From Streptomyces bungoensis (GTDB lineage Bacteria; Actinomycetota; Actinomycetes; Streptomycetales; Streptomycetaceae): a stretch of 64,000 nt of DNA. Made by a program: the position numbers and the translations under genes. Below the pieces are notes generated by a model that searched no databases, was not told where the DNA came from, and worked only from the letters and a program-made list of their open reading frames with translations. The DNA is taken from the NCBI RefSeq assembly GCF_001514215.1, contig NZ_KQ948868.1, positions 62,001-126,000 of the forward strand, in the 5' to 3' direction. This document shows, in pieces, positions 17,469 to 25,810 of the stretch (position 1 is the stretch's first letter; each line of letters begins with the position of its first letter).

Positions 17469-18647
17469 ATGACCAGCATCCCGCAGCACCCGCCCGGCGA
17501 ACCCGACCCGCTGCGCGCCCTGACCCTCGGGCAGCTGCGTCGGCGGACGAGCATGAAGTGGCGCACCTACCCCGAGGACGTGCTGCCGCTGTGGGTGGCC
17601 GAGATGGACGTCCCGCTCGCCGGGCCCGTCGTCCGCGCCGTCACCGACGCGCTCGCCCTCGGGGACACCGGCTATCCGGCGGGCACCGGCTACGCCGAGG
17701 CGCTGGCCGGCTTCGCCGCCAAGCGCTGGAACTGGGACGGGATCGCCGTGGAGCGCACGGCGATCGTTCCGGACGTGATGCTCGGCGTGGTCGAGATGCT
17801 CCGGCTGGTCACCGGGCCCGGCGATCCGGTGATCGTCAACTCCCCGGTGTACCCGCCGTTCTACCAGTTCGTCACCCACCTGAACCGCCGCGTGGTGGAG
17901 GCCCCGCTCGGCGCCGGTCTGCGCCTCGACCTCGACCTGCTGGAGACGACGTTCCGGGCGGCCACCGCGGGCGGCGGCCGGGCCGCGTTCCTGCTGTGCA
18001 GCCCGCACAACCCCACCGGCACCGTGCACACCGCCGCCGAGCTCGCGGCCGTCGCGGAGCTCGCCGAGCGCCACGGCGTCCGGGTCGTCGCGGACGAGAT
18101 CCACGCCCCGCTCGTCGCCCCCGGCGTCACCTTCGTGCCGTATCTCAGCGTGCCCGGCGCCGGGCGGGGCCTGTCGCTGATGTCCGCGTCCAAGGGCTGG
18201 AACCTGGCCGGCCTCAAGGCGGCGCTGGCCGTCGCCGGGCCCGGAGCCGCCGCCGACCTCGCCCGGATGCCGGAGGAGGTCGGCCACGGCGCCAGCCACG
18301 TCGCCGTCATCGCCCACACCGCCGCCCTGAACGACGCCACCGGCTGGCTGGACGCGCTGCTGGCCGGCCTCGACGCCAACCGGCGCCTGCTCACCGCGCT
18401 GCTGGCCGAGCACCTGCCCGCGGTCCGCCCCCACCCGGGCCGGGCCACTTACCTGGCCTGGCTCGACTGCCGGGCGCTCGGCCTCGGCCACGACCCGGCG
18501 GCGGTCTTCCTCGACCGCGGCCGCGTCGCCCTCAACTCCGGGCTGCCCTTCGGCACCGGCGGCGCCGGGCACGTGCGCCTGAACCTGGCGACCTCACCGG
18601 AGATCCTCACCGAGGGGGTGCGGCGCATGGCGGCGGCGCTCACCTGA
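17469..18647 (+). CDS. PatB/MalY-type PLP-dependent aminotransferase (cystathionine beta-lyase-like)
   Basis: 392 residues, fold-type I PLP enzyme. Family motifs: [20 protein letters not shown] near the N-terminus (the MalY/PatB signature), [17 protein letters not shown] with the PLP-contacting Asp, and the lysine motif [12 protein letters not shown] (Schiff-base Lys near 240). The C-terminal arginine region is RLNLATSP. These enzymes cleave the C-S bond of cystathionine or related thioethers and some act as regulators. ATG at 17469; the upstream 27 bp of open frame are not needed. Divergent from the protease gene with 236 bp between. Confidence 0.88.
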   Translation: MTSIPQHPPGEPDPLRALTLGQLRRRTSMKWRTYPEDVLPLWVAEMDVPLAGPVVRAVTDALALGDTGYPAGTGYAEALAGFAAKRWNWDGIAVERTAIVPDVMLGVVEMLRLVTGPGDPVIVNSPVYPPFYQFVTHLNRRVVEAPLGAGLRLDLDLLETTFRAATAGGGRAAFLLCSPHNPTGTVHTAAELAAVAELAERHGVRVVADEIHAPLVAPGVTFVPYLSVPGAGRGLSLMSASKGWNLAGLKAALAVAGPGAAADLARMPEEVGHGASHVAVIAHTAALNDATGWLDALLAGLDANRRLLTALLAEHLPAVRPHPGRATYLAWLDCRALGLGHDPAAVFLDRGRVALNSGLPFGTGGAGHVRLNLATSPEILTEGVRRMAAALT

Positions 18648-18714
18648 GGCGCCCGCGCGCCACGACAGCCCCCGCGCCGTGCCCGGGCGAGGCGCGCCCT
18701 CCTAGACTGCCGCC

Positions 18715-19101
18715 ATGGACGACACGCGGCTGGACCGGCTCGGCGCCGGAAAGTACCTGCTCGTCACCAGCTACCGCAAGGACGGCCGGCCCGTGGCCAC
18801 GCCCGTGTGGGTGGTCCGGGACGGCGACGCCCTGGGGGTGTGGACGGCCGCCGACAGCTTCAAGGTCAAGCGGATCCGCCGCCGCGCCGACGTCCTCGCC
18901 AGCCCCTGCGACGTGCGCGGCCATCCCACCGGCGACCAGCTCCCGGCCACCGCGCAGATCGCCGACGCGGCCACCACCGCCCGCTACCGCGATCTCATCG
19001 CCCGCAAGTACGGCCTCATGGGCCGCCTCACCCTGCTGGGCAGCCGGCTGCGGCGCGGCGTGGACGGCACGGTCGGGATCCGGGTGACCCTCAAGCCCTG
19101 A
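18715..19101 (+). CDS. PPOX-class F420/FMN split-barrel oxidoreductase
   Basis: 128 residues. The N-terminal LGAGKYLLVTSYRKDGRPVA and TPVWVVRDGDALGVWTAADS match the F420-dependent PPOX-class consensus, followed by FKVKRIRRRADVLASPCDVR, the cofactor-phosphate binding loop. It probably reduces small electrophiles with F420H2 in the cytosol; FMN use cannot be excluded. The gene starts 67 bp after the aminotransferase stop and may be co-transcribed. It ends inside a 19-bp perfect hairpin shared with the convergent hydrolase. Confidence 0.85.
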   Translation: MDDTRLDRLGAGKYLLVTSYRKDGRPVATPVWVVRDGDALGVWTAADSFKVKRIRRRADVLASPCDVRGHPTGDQLPATAQIADAATTARYRDLIARKYGLMGRLTLLGSRLRRGVDGTVGIRVTLKP

Positions 19102-19137
19102 GGCTCCGGGGAGCCGGCGCTCCCCGGAGCCTCAGGG
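19096..19137. terminator. Bidirectional terminator with 19-bp perfect stem
   Basis: The arm at 19096-19114 pairs exactly with 19119-19137 around a CGGC loop. The left arm includes the stop codon of the split-barrel gene and the right arm ends 3 bp before the hydrolase stop. One of the strongest hairpins in the window; no U-tract. Confidence 0.85.
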
Positions 19138-19140
19138 CGG

Positions 19141-21903
19141 CTACGGCGCGTCGAGCACGGTGCCGGTCATCTCCAGCCCGCCGGAGCGCGGCTCACCGGT
19201 CTGCGGGTCGATCTGCCGGAACCGCACCGACTCCGCGGGTTCGGCGACCCGGTCCGTCACCGTGGGGACGGCGACGTCGGCGCTGGTCTTCCCGGGCGGG
19301 ATGTCCACCCACAGGGCGAGGCCGCCGTCCACCTTCGACAGGGGCCGCTCGGGGTCCGGCGACGCCCCGGCGGTGTCGCGCAGCCAGCGCGCGGACACGT
19401 CCTTGGTCGACAGCTCCGGCGACACCGGTACGGCGGCGAAGATCGTGCCCATGTCCACGTCCACGGCCTCCGACAACGCCACTCGCCACTTGAGGGACTG
19501 GCCCTCGGTGACCCGGTCGGCGACGGGGGTGACGGTCACCGCGGGCGCCGGGTCGTCGTCGTGCACGGTGAGCCCGCCCCGGTAGGAGCCCACTACCGCG
19601 CCCCGCACCGCCTTGACGAGGATGTCGTGCGACACGTCGGTGCCGTAGCGGGTGTTGCCCCGCACCTCGACCGGCACGTCGATGTCGTGGCCGCCCGGAT
19701 GCACCGTGACCAGCCGGTTCTTCGTCCGGCCGGTGTCCGGGTCGATCACGTACACCCGGACCTGGCCGCTGCCGTGCCCGGACACCTCGACCGGCACCCG
19801 GTAGGTGCGCACCCCGGAGTCGCCCTCGTCGACGCTGGTGCGGCCGACGTCCACCCGCGGCAGGGCGGCCGCCCGCACCGCCGGCAGGCCCGGCCGCCAG
19901 CCCCAGGCGTCCATCAGCCAGGCCCGGCCCGAACCCGAACGGGGCGTCAGCTCCAGCGACCTGACGTGCCGCAGGTCCAGGTGCGCCCGCCCGGCCGCCG
20001 CCAGCGGCAGGCGGAACTCGCGGGCCCAGTAGGACGCGGTGCGCTCACTGCCCGGCAGCCCGTCGGCGTCGATCCGGCCGAGGAGCGCCCGGCGGCCGGA
20101 GGCGTCGGTGACCGCCACGTCCAGGCGGGTGCCCCGGGAGTTCGGCGGCACGAACAGCCGCAGCGCCAGCGCCTTGTCGCCCGCCAGCGACAACGGTTCC
20201 GCGGCCCGCACCCGGGCCGCGGAACCGGCCCGCGTCCAGTGCAGCGCGACAGCGTGCCGGCCGGCCTCCGGCCCCGTCTCCCACTGCGCGAAGTGCGGCG
20301 AGACGCCCTTGGCGCCCTGGTCCAGACACGACTTGGCGGGGGAGGAGTCCACCGCCGAGCACAGCCGCCCGCCGGTGACGGACACCGTGCCGTCCGGCAG
20401 GAACCCGGCGCCCCGGCGCCCGCCCACCGCGTGCGTGAGGACCCGCGCCGGATCCGCCGACGGCGCCCGCTTCCCGGAGCCGTCCAGCAGCGGCCGGACC
20501 CGGTCGTCACCGGCGACGAACAGCCGCGCGGCCGCCGCGATGTAGGTCGAGCCGGCCCGGTGCTGCTGGTCGGCGGTCAGCCGGGTGGCCGCCCGCTTGC
20601 CGCACACCGGGTCGGGGTGGTGCGGGTCGTCCGAGAAGTCGTCCTCGGCGGGCGCGGCGGCCTGCCCCGGAGTCCACTCGGAGTTGAAGAAGTTGTGGTC
20701 GGCGCCGACCACGTACACGGCGCTGTGCAGGGCGGTGCCGCGGCTGACGGCGCGCGTGCCGTCGACGTACACCTCGCCCTGCAGGTCGGAGACGTCTCCG
20801 TCGCAGCCCGGCAGGATCGTCGCCGACGGCACGTCGGGCACCGGGTTCTGGCCGAAGACGGTCGGGCCGATGAGGACCAGGCCGCGCACGGTCCAGCGCA
20901 CCGGGCCGTGGTAGCCGTCCTGCGCGGCGGGCGGCGGGTACAGGCTGTCCAGCGCCGCCCGGCTCACCCCCTCGCCGCCGCGCGAGTGACCGACCAGCAG
21001 GACGCGGGACAGGTCGGCGCGGGGCGCGTCCCGTACGACGGCCGGCGCCGTCGCGGGGTGTGCGGACCAGTCGGCCCAGTGCGCCAGATGCAGCCGCACC
21101 AGGGACGAGCGGGCCTGCGCGCCGCCGTCCTCGGCGGCGAAGTCCTGGCCGTTGACGCCGTTCGCGGAGATCGACACGGTGTCGTAGCCCTGGGAGGCCA
21201 GCAGCTTCTGGTCGCGCAGGTAGCCGCGGTGGCTGGGCACGGCCTTGGTGCCGGCCGGGCAGGGCCAGTCGCCGGTGATGTCGTGGCCCTTGTAGCAGGT
21301 GTAGTGGCGGCCGTGCAGGAACAGCGCGAGCGGACGCGGGCCGTGCGCACCGGTGGGGGAGACCACCACCGCCCGCATCTCCACCGGGGCGGCGAAGCCC
21401 GGCAGCCGCACCGAACGGAGCCGGTACTCGCCGGACTTGGTGTGGTACGGCCCCGGCTTGCCCGGGTCCACGGCATTGGCGGGCAGCGGGGCGGGCGGGC
21501 GGACCGCTGCGCCGGGGGAAGCGGTGGGCCCCGTGCCGTCCAGCCGGCGTCCGCCGGACCAGACCTGCAGGCCCCGCAGTTCACCGGTCCGCGGTCCGTC
21601 GAGGCGCAGCCCGAAGGTGTGCCCGTCCCCGCCCGGCCGCGGGACTCCCAACAGCCTTCCGTCCGCCCGGAATTCGACGCGGGCGTCGCCCATGGGCACC
21701 GGCCGGTCCGACCGCCACACCAGCCGCGGCGCCGACCGCCCGCCAGTGATCGCCCAACCGGGCGGCAGCGTCCGGCCCTCCGTGACGCTCGACGCCCCTG
21801 TCGCCGACGGTGGTTGATCCTCCGCGACTGCCGCCCCTGGGGATGCTCCCGCCACCGCGAGCAACGCGGTGGCGGTGACCCATATGTGCCGGGCACGGAC
21901 CAC
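19141..21903 (-). CDS. Large secreted alpha/beta hydrolase with C-terminal Calx-beta-like repeats
   Basis: 920 residues. A GTG start at 21903 (GAGGAGG 5 bp upstream) gives a signal peptide (VVRARHIWVTATALLAVAGA). An alpha/beta hydrolase core follows (about 150-480) with the oxyanion-side LFLHGRHY, the nucleophile elbow GHSRGGEG (Ser at about 307) and a late GADHNFFNSEW that may supply the catalytic His. A jelly-roll-like region precedes two immunoglobulin-like segments beginning VDVGRTSVDEGDSG and VTVTPVADRVTEGQSLKWRV, Calx-beta type. Probably an extracellular esterase or polymer hydrolase; substrate unknown. Cysteines near CYKGHDITGDWPC and CDGD suggest disulfides. Confidence 0.82.
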   Translation of the reverse strand: MVRARHIWVTATALLAVAGASPGAAVAEDQPPSATGASSVTEGRTLPPGWAITGGRSAPRLVWRSDRPVPMGDARVEFRADGRLLGVPRPGGDGHTFGLRLDGPRTGELRGLQVWSGGRRLDGTGPTASPGAAVRPPAPLPANAVDPGKPGPYHTKSGEYRLRSVRLPGFAAPVEMRAVVVSPTGAHGPRPLALFLHGRHYTCYKGHDITGDWPCPAGTKAVPSHRGYLRDQKLLASQGYDTVSISANGVNGQDFAAEDGGAQARSSLVRLHLAHWADWSAHPATAPAVVRDAPRADLSRVLLVGHSRGGEGVSRAALDSLYPPPAAQDGYHGPVRWTVRGLVLIGPTVFGQNPVPDVPSATILPGCDGDVSDLQGEVYVDGTRAVSRGTALHSAVYVVGADHNFFNSEWTPGQAAAPAEDDFSDDPHHPDPVCGKRAATRLTADQQHRAGSTYIAAAARLFVAGDDRVRPLLDGSGKRAPSADPARVLTHAVGGRRGAGFLPDGTVSVTGGRLCSAVDSSPAKSCLDQGAKGVSPHFAQWETGPEAGRHAVALHWTRAGSAARVRAAEPLSLAGDKALALRLFVPPNSRGTRLDVAVTDASGRRALLGRIDADGLPGSERTASYWAREFRLPLAAAGRAHLDLRHVRSLELTPRSGSGRAWLMDAWGWRPGLPAVRAAALPRVDVGRTSVDEGDSGVRTYRVPVEVSGHGSGQVRVYVIDPDTGRTKNRLVTVHPGGHDIDVPVEVRGNTRYGTDVSHDILVKAVRGAVVGSYRGGLTVHDDDPAPAVTVTPVADRVTEGQSLKWRVALSEAVDVDMGTIFAAVPVSPELSTKDVSARWLRDTAGASPDPERPLSKVDGGLALWVDIPPGKTSADVAVPTVTDRVAEPAESVRFRQIDPQTGEPRSGGLEMTGTVLDAP

Positions 21904-22065
21904 AGTTCCTCCTCGAACCCCGACCTCGGGCGTCCCGGCGGTCCCGGGCGCCCCTCGCCTCACGGAGGACGGGGAGGACACCCTGTGGGTTGTCTGTGTG
22001 GAGGAAGTGGATGATCACCATGCGCGGTTATCGGCCAACCAGGGGCGGGCGCACGGCCGATGGGC

Positions 22066-22482
22066 TCAGGTCCAGGCGCGGTACGGCTCGTCGACCAGCT
22101 GGAAGACCGGCTCGCCGCGCACCGGGTCCTTGGCGGTGGACAGCCGCACCCGGTCGCCGCTGTGGATGCCGACGGGCGGCCCCATCACCCGGCCCCGGAC
22201 GACGAAGCCCTCGGCCATCTCGATCAGGGACACGTTGCGCGCCGCCGGGGTGTTGCGGTGCACCACGGTGGAGTGGCGCACCGTGCCGATGCCCTCGCTG
22301 CGTTCCGTGCGCAGGTCGCTGCCCTGGCACACCGGGCACAGCAGCCGGTGGTACATCGCGGTGCCGCACCAGGTGCAGCGCTGGAAGCAGATGGCGTCCC
22401 TGGAGTCCGCGGCCCCGGGTTCGAGCACACCCGTCGCGGAGCCGGCCGCCGGGTGCGAGACGCTTGCTGAGTGGTGGAACAC
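22066..22482 (-). CDS. Zinc-ribbon/OB-fold protein (DUF35 family)
   Basis: 138 residues. A rubredoxin-like zinc ribbon (CTWCGTAMYHRLLCPVCQGS, CX2C...CX2C near residues 40-56) precedes an OB-fold ending FVVRGRVMGPPVGIHSGDRV. DUF35 proteins bind acyl-CoA or nucleic acid and usually partner a thiolase; in steroid side-chain enzymes they form hydratase/aldolase complexes. No thiolase lies beside it here, which is unusual. GTG at 22482 after AGGGAG. A palindrome matching the operators of the next gene upstream (TetR) lies 103 bp before its start. Confidence 0.85.
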   Translation of the reverse strand: MFHHSASVSHPAAGSATGVLEPGAADSRDAICFQRCTWCGTAMYHRLLCPVCQGSDLRTERSEGIGTVRHSTVVHRNTPAARNVSLIEMAEGFVVRGRVMGPPVGIHSGDRVRLSTAKDPVRGEPVFQLVDEPYRAWT

Positions 22483-22584
22483 GCTGGTAACTCCCTGCGC
22501 TCGGCCGGAATCCGGCGTGCCCGGACGCAAGCCGCGCACGCCTGTGCGCGGTTGCCGTGCCACCGTGCACGAGCGACAGGGTAT

Positions 22585-22597
22585 GGCACTCAGTGTC
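22585..22597. promoter_or_regulatory. Putative TetR operator A upstream of zinc-ribbon gene
   Basis: GGCACTCAGTGTC is a near-perfect odd-centred palindrome with the core CACT-C-AGTG, about 103 bp upstream of the DUF35 start. The same core recurs at 23479-23491 and, on the other strand, at 23511-23523, beside the TetR gene. Confidence 0.55.
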
Positions 22598-22669
22598 ACT
22601 CGTAAAGGCACTCCGTACCCCGAATCTGTGGAGACCCGGTGTGCGCGCAGGGCCGGGGTCCGGGCCGGG

Positions 22670-23446
22670 TCAGGCCCGGCCGAGCGCCGCCTCGAGTTCC
22701 CGCACCATCCGCCACAGCGGTGCGTCGCGCCGCGTGACGAGCACGACCACGTCGTCGGGCCGCTCCGACCACGCGCCCGCGCCGGCCGGGGCGGCACGCG
22801 CGGTAGGTGCGACGGTCGGGACCGGTGCCGCCGGTGTTGCCGGGGCGGGCTCCGGCCGGGCGAACGCGGTCTGCACGTACCCCAGCGCGTGGTCGACCCA
22901 CGCGTCCGCGTCGCCCTCGCCGTCCGAACGCAGCCAGGAGCGCAGGGCGTTGTTGTGCGCCGCCACCACCGCGGCGGCGATCACGTCGGCCCGCAGCGTC
23001 CCGTCCGGCCGCCCGGCCAGCCGCGTGCGCAGGTACTCGGCGAGCGCGCGCTCGTAGCGCCACACCACCGACAGCTCGTAGGCGCGCAGGCCTGGCACCC
23101 GCTTGGTGAGCCGGTAGCGCTGCACCGAGAAGGCCGGGTTCTCGGCGTACATCCGCAGCACCAGCCGGGCCGCGTCGCAGACCCGCCGCACCGGCTCGTC
23201 CTCCTCCCCGCTCGCGGCGAGGAACGCGGTCATGTCGGCGAGGCAGCGCTCGTGGTCCGGGAAGACCACGTCCTCCTTGGAGGGGAAGTAGCGGAAGAAG
23301 GAGCGCCGGCCCACCCCGGCCAGCGCCACGATGTCGTCCACCGTCGTCTGCTCGTACCCGCGTTCCAGGAAGAGCTGGAAGGCCGCCGCCACCAGGGCGT
23401 CCCGCATCGGCGGCTTCGCGGCGGGCGCCGCGCTGCTGGAGCTCAT
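22670..23446 (-). CDS. TetR family transcriptional regulator
   Basis: 258 residues. The HTH (about 14-62) contains DALVAAAFQLFLERGYEQTT and VDDIVALAGVGRRSFFRYFP. The ligand domain follows, then an Ala/Pro-rich linker (about 202-232) and a short C-terminal tail WRMVRELEAALGRA. The linker and tail are longer than in typical TetR proteins. It is divergent from the ATP-grasp gene; two copies of the CACTCAGTG palindrome occupy that promoter and a third lies before the DUF35 gene downstream, so it probably represses all three. ATG at 23446; the ribosome site is weak. Confidence 0.88.
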   Translation of the reverse strand: MSSSSAAPAAKPPMRDALVAAAFQLFLERGYEQTTVDDIVALAGVGRRSFFRYFPSKEDVVFPDHERCLADMTAFLAASGEEDEPVRRVCDAARLVLRMYAENPAFSVQRYRLTKRVPGLRAYELSVVWRYERALAEYLRTRLAGRPDGTLRADVIAAAVVAAHNNALRSWLRSDGEGDADAWVDHALGYVQTAFARPEPAPATPAAPVPTVAPTARAAPAGAGAWSERPDDVVVLVTRRDAPLWRMVRELEAALGRA

Positions 23447-23478
23447 GAACGGGAACGTAGCACCCGGCGGCAGTTCAT

Positions 23479-23491
23479 GACACTCAGTGCA
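23479..23491. promoter_or_regulatory. Putative TetR operator B
   Basis: GACACTCAGTGCA, core palindrome CACT-C-AGTG, 33 bp upstream of the TetR start. Its centre is 32 bp, about three helical turns, from operator C. Confidence 0.55.
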
Positions 23492-23510
23492 GTGATTGCC
23501 CCCTCGTGAG

Positions 23511-23523
23511 GGAACTGAGTGCT
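23511..23523. promoter_or_regulatory. Putative TetR operator C
   Basis: GGAACTGAGTGCT on the plus strand; its complement contains GCACTCAGTT, matching operators A and B with one change. It lies 74 bp before the ATP-grasp start. Confidence 0.5.
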
Positions 23524-23596
23524 CTGACGTAACCTTTCTCCACCGTCGCCGCCCCGGCCCCCGTGCCGGTGCCGGCCCTGCTCGAGGAGACCCCGC

Positions 23597-24439
23597 ATGC
23601 CCGCCGCCCGCCCCCGTCTCCTCTACGTCACCGACCTGGCGTACCAGGCCCGCGGGCGCCGCTACTGCGACGAGGACATCCTGCTCACCTCCCGGCTGCG
23701 CGAACACTTCGACCTGGCCCTGTGCCACCCGCTGGACGCGACCGCCCTCATGCCCGGCCACGACGCCGTCGTCGTCCGCAACAGCGGGCCCGTCCTCGGC
23801 TACCAGAGCGAGTACGAGGCCTTCCGCACCCGTGCGCTCGCCGACGGGATCCCGGTCTACAACCCGCTCACCGGCAAGGCGGACATGGCCGGCAAGCAGT
23901 ACCTGCTCGACCTCGGCGCCGCCGGCTTCCCCGTCATCCCCACCGTCGACCGCGCCGCCGACGTGCAGCGGCTGCCGGTGGCGGAGCGGTACGTGGTCAA
24001 GCCGAAGCTCGGCGCGGACTCGCTCGGCCTGCGCGTCCTGCCCGCCGGGCGGCTCACCGGCCTCGCCGACGGCGCCCTGCTCATCCAGCCGTGCGTCGAC
24101 TTCTCCTACGAGGTGTCGTTCTACTTCGTCGACGACGACTTCCAGTACGCCCTGTACGCCCCGGACCCGGCGCGCCGCTGGGAGCTGGAGCCGTACCCGG
24201 CCACCGCGGCCGACCTGGAGTTCGCCCGCCGCTTCATCGACTGGAACGGCCTCGGCCACGGCATCCAGCGCGTCGACGCCTGCCGCGCCCCGGACGGCGA
24301 ACTGCTGCTGGTCGAACTGGAAGACCTCAACCCCTACCTCTCCCTGGACGCCCTCGCGGAGGACGCCCGGGAGGCCTTCGTCGCCGCGCTGACGTCCTCC
24401 CTGGGCCGGTTCGTCCACGCGGCGCGCGTCCCGGCCTGA
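23597..24439 (+). CDS. Orphan ATP-grasp ligase-like protein (RimK/GshB fold)
   Basis: 280 residues. The N-terminal part (LLYVTDLAYQARGRRYCDED; VVRNSGPVLGY) resembles a pre-ATP-grasp domain. The central segment KQYLLDLGAAGFPVIPTV, the lysine motif RYVVKPKLGADSLGLRV and the C-terminal LLLVELEDLNPYLSLD (metal-binding Glu/Asn) form an ATP-grasp fold. Such enzymes join a carboxylate to an amine or thiol using ATP. No peptide substrate gene or partner enzyme is adjacent, so the product is unknown. It begins 150 bp from the divergent TetR gene and shares its operators. Confidence 0.78.
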   Translation: MPAARPRLLYVTDLAYQARGRRYCDEDILLTSRLREHFDLALCHPLDATALMPGHDAVVVRNSGPVLGYQSEYEAFRTRALADGIPVYNPLTGKADMAGKQYLLDLGAAGFPVIPTVDRAADVQRLPVAERYVVKPKLGADSLGLRVLPAGRLTGLADGALLIQPCVDFSYEVSFYFVDDDFQYALYAPDPARRWELEPYPATAADLEFARRFIDWNGLGHGIQRVDACRAPDGELLLVELEDLNPYLSLDALAEDAREAFVAALTSSLGRFVHAARVPA

Positions 24440-24507
24440 ACGGGGCGGCCGCTCCCGCCGTATCCCCGCACGGGACCGCGACTCCCGTGGACGGAGAGGA
24501 GAGCAGA

Positions 24508-25206
24508 GTGCCGACACCGCCCGACCCCCACCGGCCGCCCCCGGGTCCGGTCCTGGAACCCGTCCGCGTGCAGCGGCTGCGCCGTTTCGACGCCCTCGCC
24601 GAGCTGATGCGGGAGATGCGCCCGGAGCGGGAGACGTACGAGTCCTTCGGCCCCGCGCCCCGGCCGGACACGGCGACGCCCCGGCCACCCCGCGCCGAGG
24701 ACGAGACCCGGGAACTCCCCCCGTTCCCGGCCGGCGGCCGAGGCGGCGCCCCCGGAGCCTCCGGCCACGGCCGCGGCCTGCGCCGGGCCGCGGTCACGGT
24801 CGCCGTCGGCGCGGCCGCCCTGGTCGGCTTCGCCTGCGCCCTGCTGCTGCCCGGCCGGCCCGCGACCGCCACCGCGGAGCCCGCCCGCACCGCCCCGACG
24901 ACCCCGGCCGCCACCACCGCCCCGGCCCCACCCGTCACCACCGCACCCGCCGACGACCCCGACGGCGCCGGCACCCTGCGCCAGGGCGACTCCGGCCCCC
25001 GGGTCACCGACCTGCAACTGCGCCTGCTGCGCATCCCCGACGTCTACCGCGACGGCTCCACCAGCGGCACCTACGACGCGGTCCTCACCGAGGCCGTGGC
25101 CCGCTTCCAGCTCTGGTACGGCATCAGCGGCGACGAGAGGGGCGTCTACGGCGACGACACCCGGCGCGCCCTGGAGTCCCGGACCGGCCCGGGCACCGGC
25201 GGCTGA
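24508..25206 (+). CDS. Single-pass membrane protein with C-terminal peptidoglycan-binding domain
   Basis: 232 residues. The charged, Pro-rich cytoplasmic part (1-90) contains a short helix, VQRLRRFDALAELMREMRPE. A transmembrane helix (about 94-114, AAVTVAVGAAALVGFACALL) and a Thr/Ala/Pro linker follow, then a PG_binding_1 domain (about 155-225; LRQGDSGPRVTDLQLRLLRI and GVYGDDTRRALES). It should anchor to the membrane and bind the wall. Similar proteins often sit beside sigma factors or secreted hydrolases; none is here. GTG start after GGAGAGGAGAG. Confidence 0.75.
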   Translation: MPTPPDPHRPPPGPVLEPVRVQRLRRFDALAELMREMRPERETYESFGPAPRPDTATPRPPRAEDETRELPPFPAGGRGGAPGASGHGRGLRRAAVTVAVGAAALVGFACALLLPGRPATATAEPARTAPTTPAATTAPAPPVTTAPADDPDGAGTLRQGDSGPRVTDLQLRLLRIPDVYRDGSTSGTYDAVLTEAVARFQLWYGISGDERGVYGDDTRRALESRTGPGTGG

Positions 25207-25280
25207 CCCGAGGGCCGCGTCGGACGCGTGTCCCGGGGCATGCTGAGGACGCGGCGACGGCGCGGAGGGAGCGGAGCGGC

Positions 25281-25763
25281 ATGACGGACCTGGACGGCTT
25301 CTTCGACCGGCTCGACCCGGACATGTGCGTCGTGACGGCGACGGCGGACGGTGAACGGGCGGGCTGCCTGGTGGGCTTCGCCTCGCAGTGCTCGATGCGG
25401 CCCCGGCGGTTCGTGGTGTGGCTGTCCAAGGCCAACCGCACCTACCGGGTGGCCCGCTCCGCGCACTGCCTCGCCGTCCACCTGCTCACCCGGGAGAAGC
25501 GCGGTCTCGCGGAACTCTTCGGCGGGGAGACCGGCGACGAGGTCGACAAGTTCGCCCGGGTGGCGTGGCACGAAGGACACGGCGGGGCGGCCGTCCTCGC
25601 GGACGCGGCGGCCTGGTTCGTCGGCACCGTCCTGCACCGCACCGACGGCGGTGACCACGTCGGCTTCGTCCTCGACCCGGTCCGGTGGGGCGAGGGCCCC
25701 GGCGGGCCCCTGCTGCGGCTGTCGGACGCGCTGCCGATCGAGGCCGGGCACCCCGTGGAGTGA
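25281..25763 (+). CDS. Flavin reductase-like FMN-binding protein
   Basis: 160 residues of the flavin reductase-like split barrel. CVVTATADGERAGCLVGFAS (FMN-binding T-x-x-x-x-x-R-x-x-C type), RPRRFVVWLSKANRTYRVAR and the later VGTVLHRTDGGDHVGFVLDP are family features. It may supply reduced flavin or act as an oxidoreductase itself; no monooxygenase is adjacent. ATG after GGAGGGAGCGGAG. Convergent with the phosphatase gene (47-bp gap). Confidence 0.82.
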   Translation: MTDLDGFFDRLDPDMCVVTATADGERAGCLVGFASQCSMRPRRFVVWLSKANRTYRVARSAHCLAVHLLTREKRGLAELFGGETGDEVDKFARVAWHEGHGGAAVLADAAAWFVGTVLHRTDGGDHVGFVLDPVRWGEGPGGPLLRLSDALPIEAGHPVE

Positions 25764-25810
25764 CACCGGCGGGACCGGGACGGCGACCGGGGAGGGCGGG
25801 TGGCCGGACG

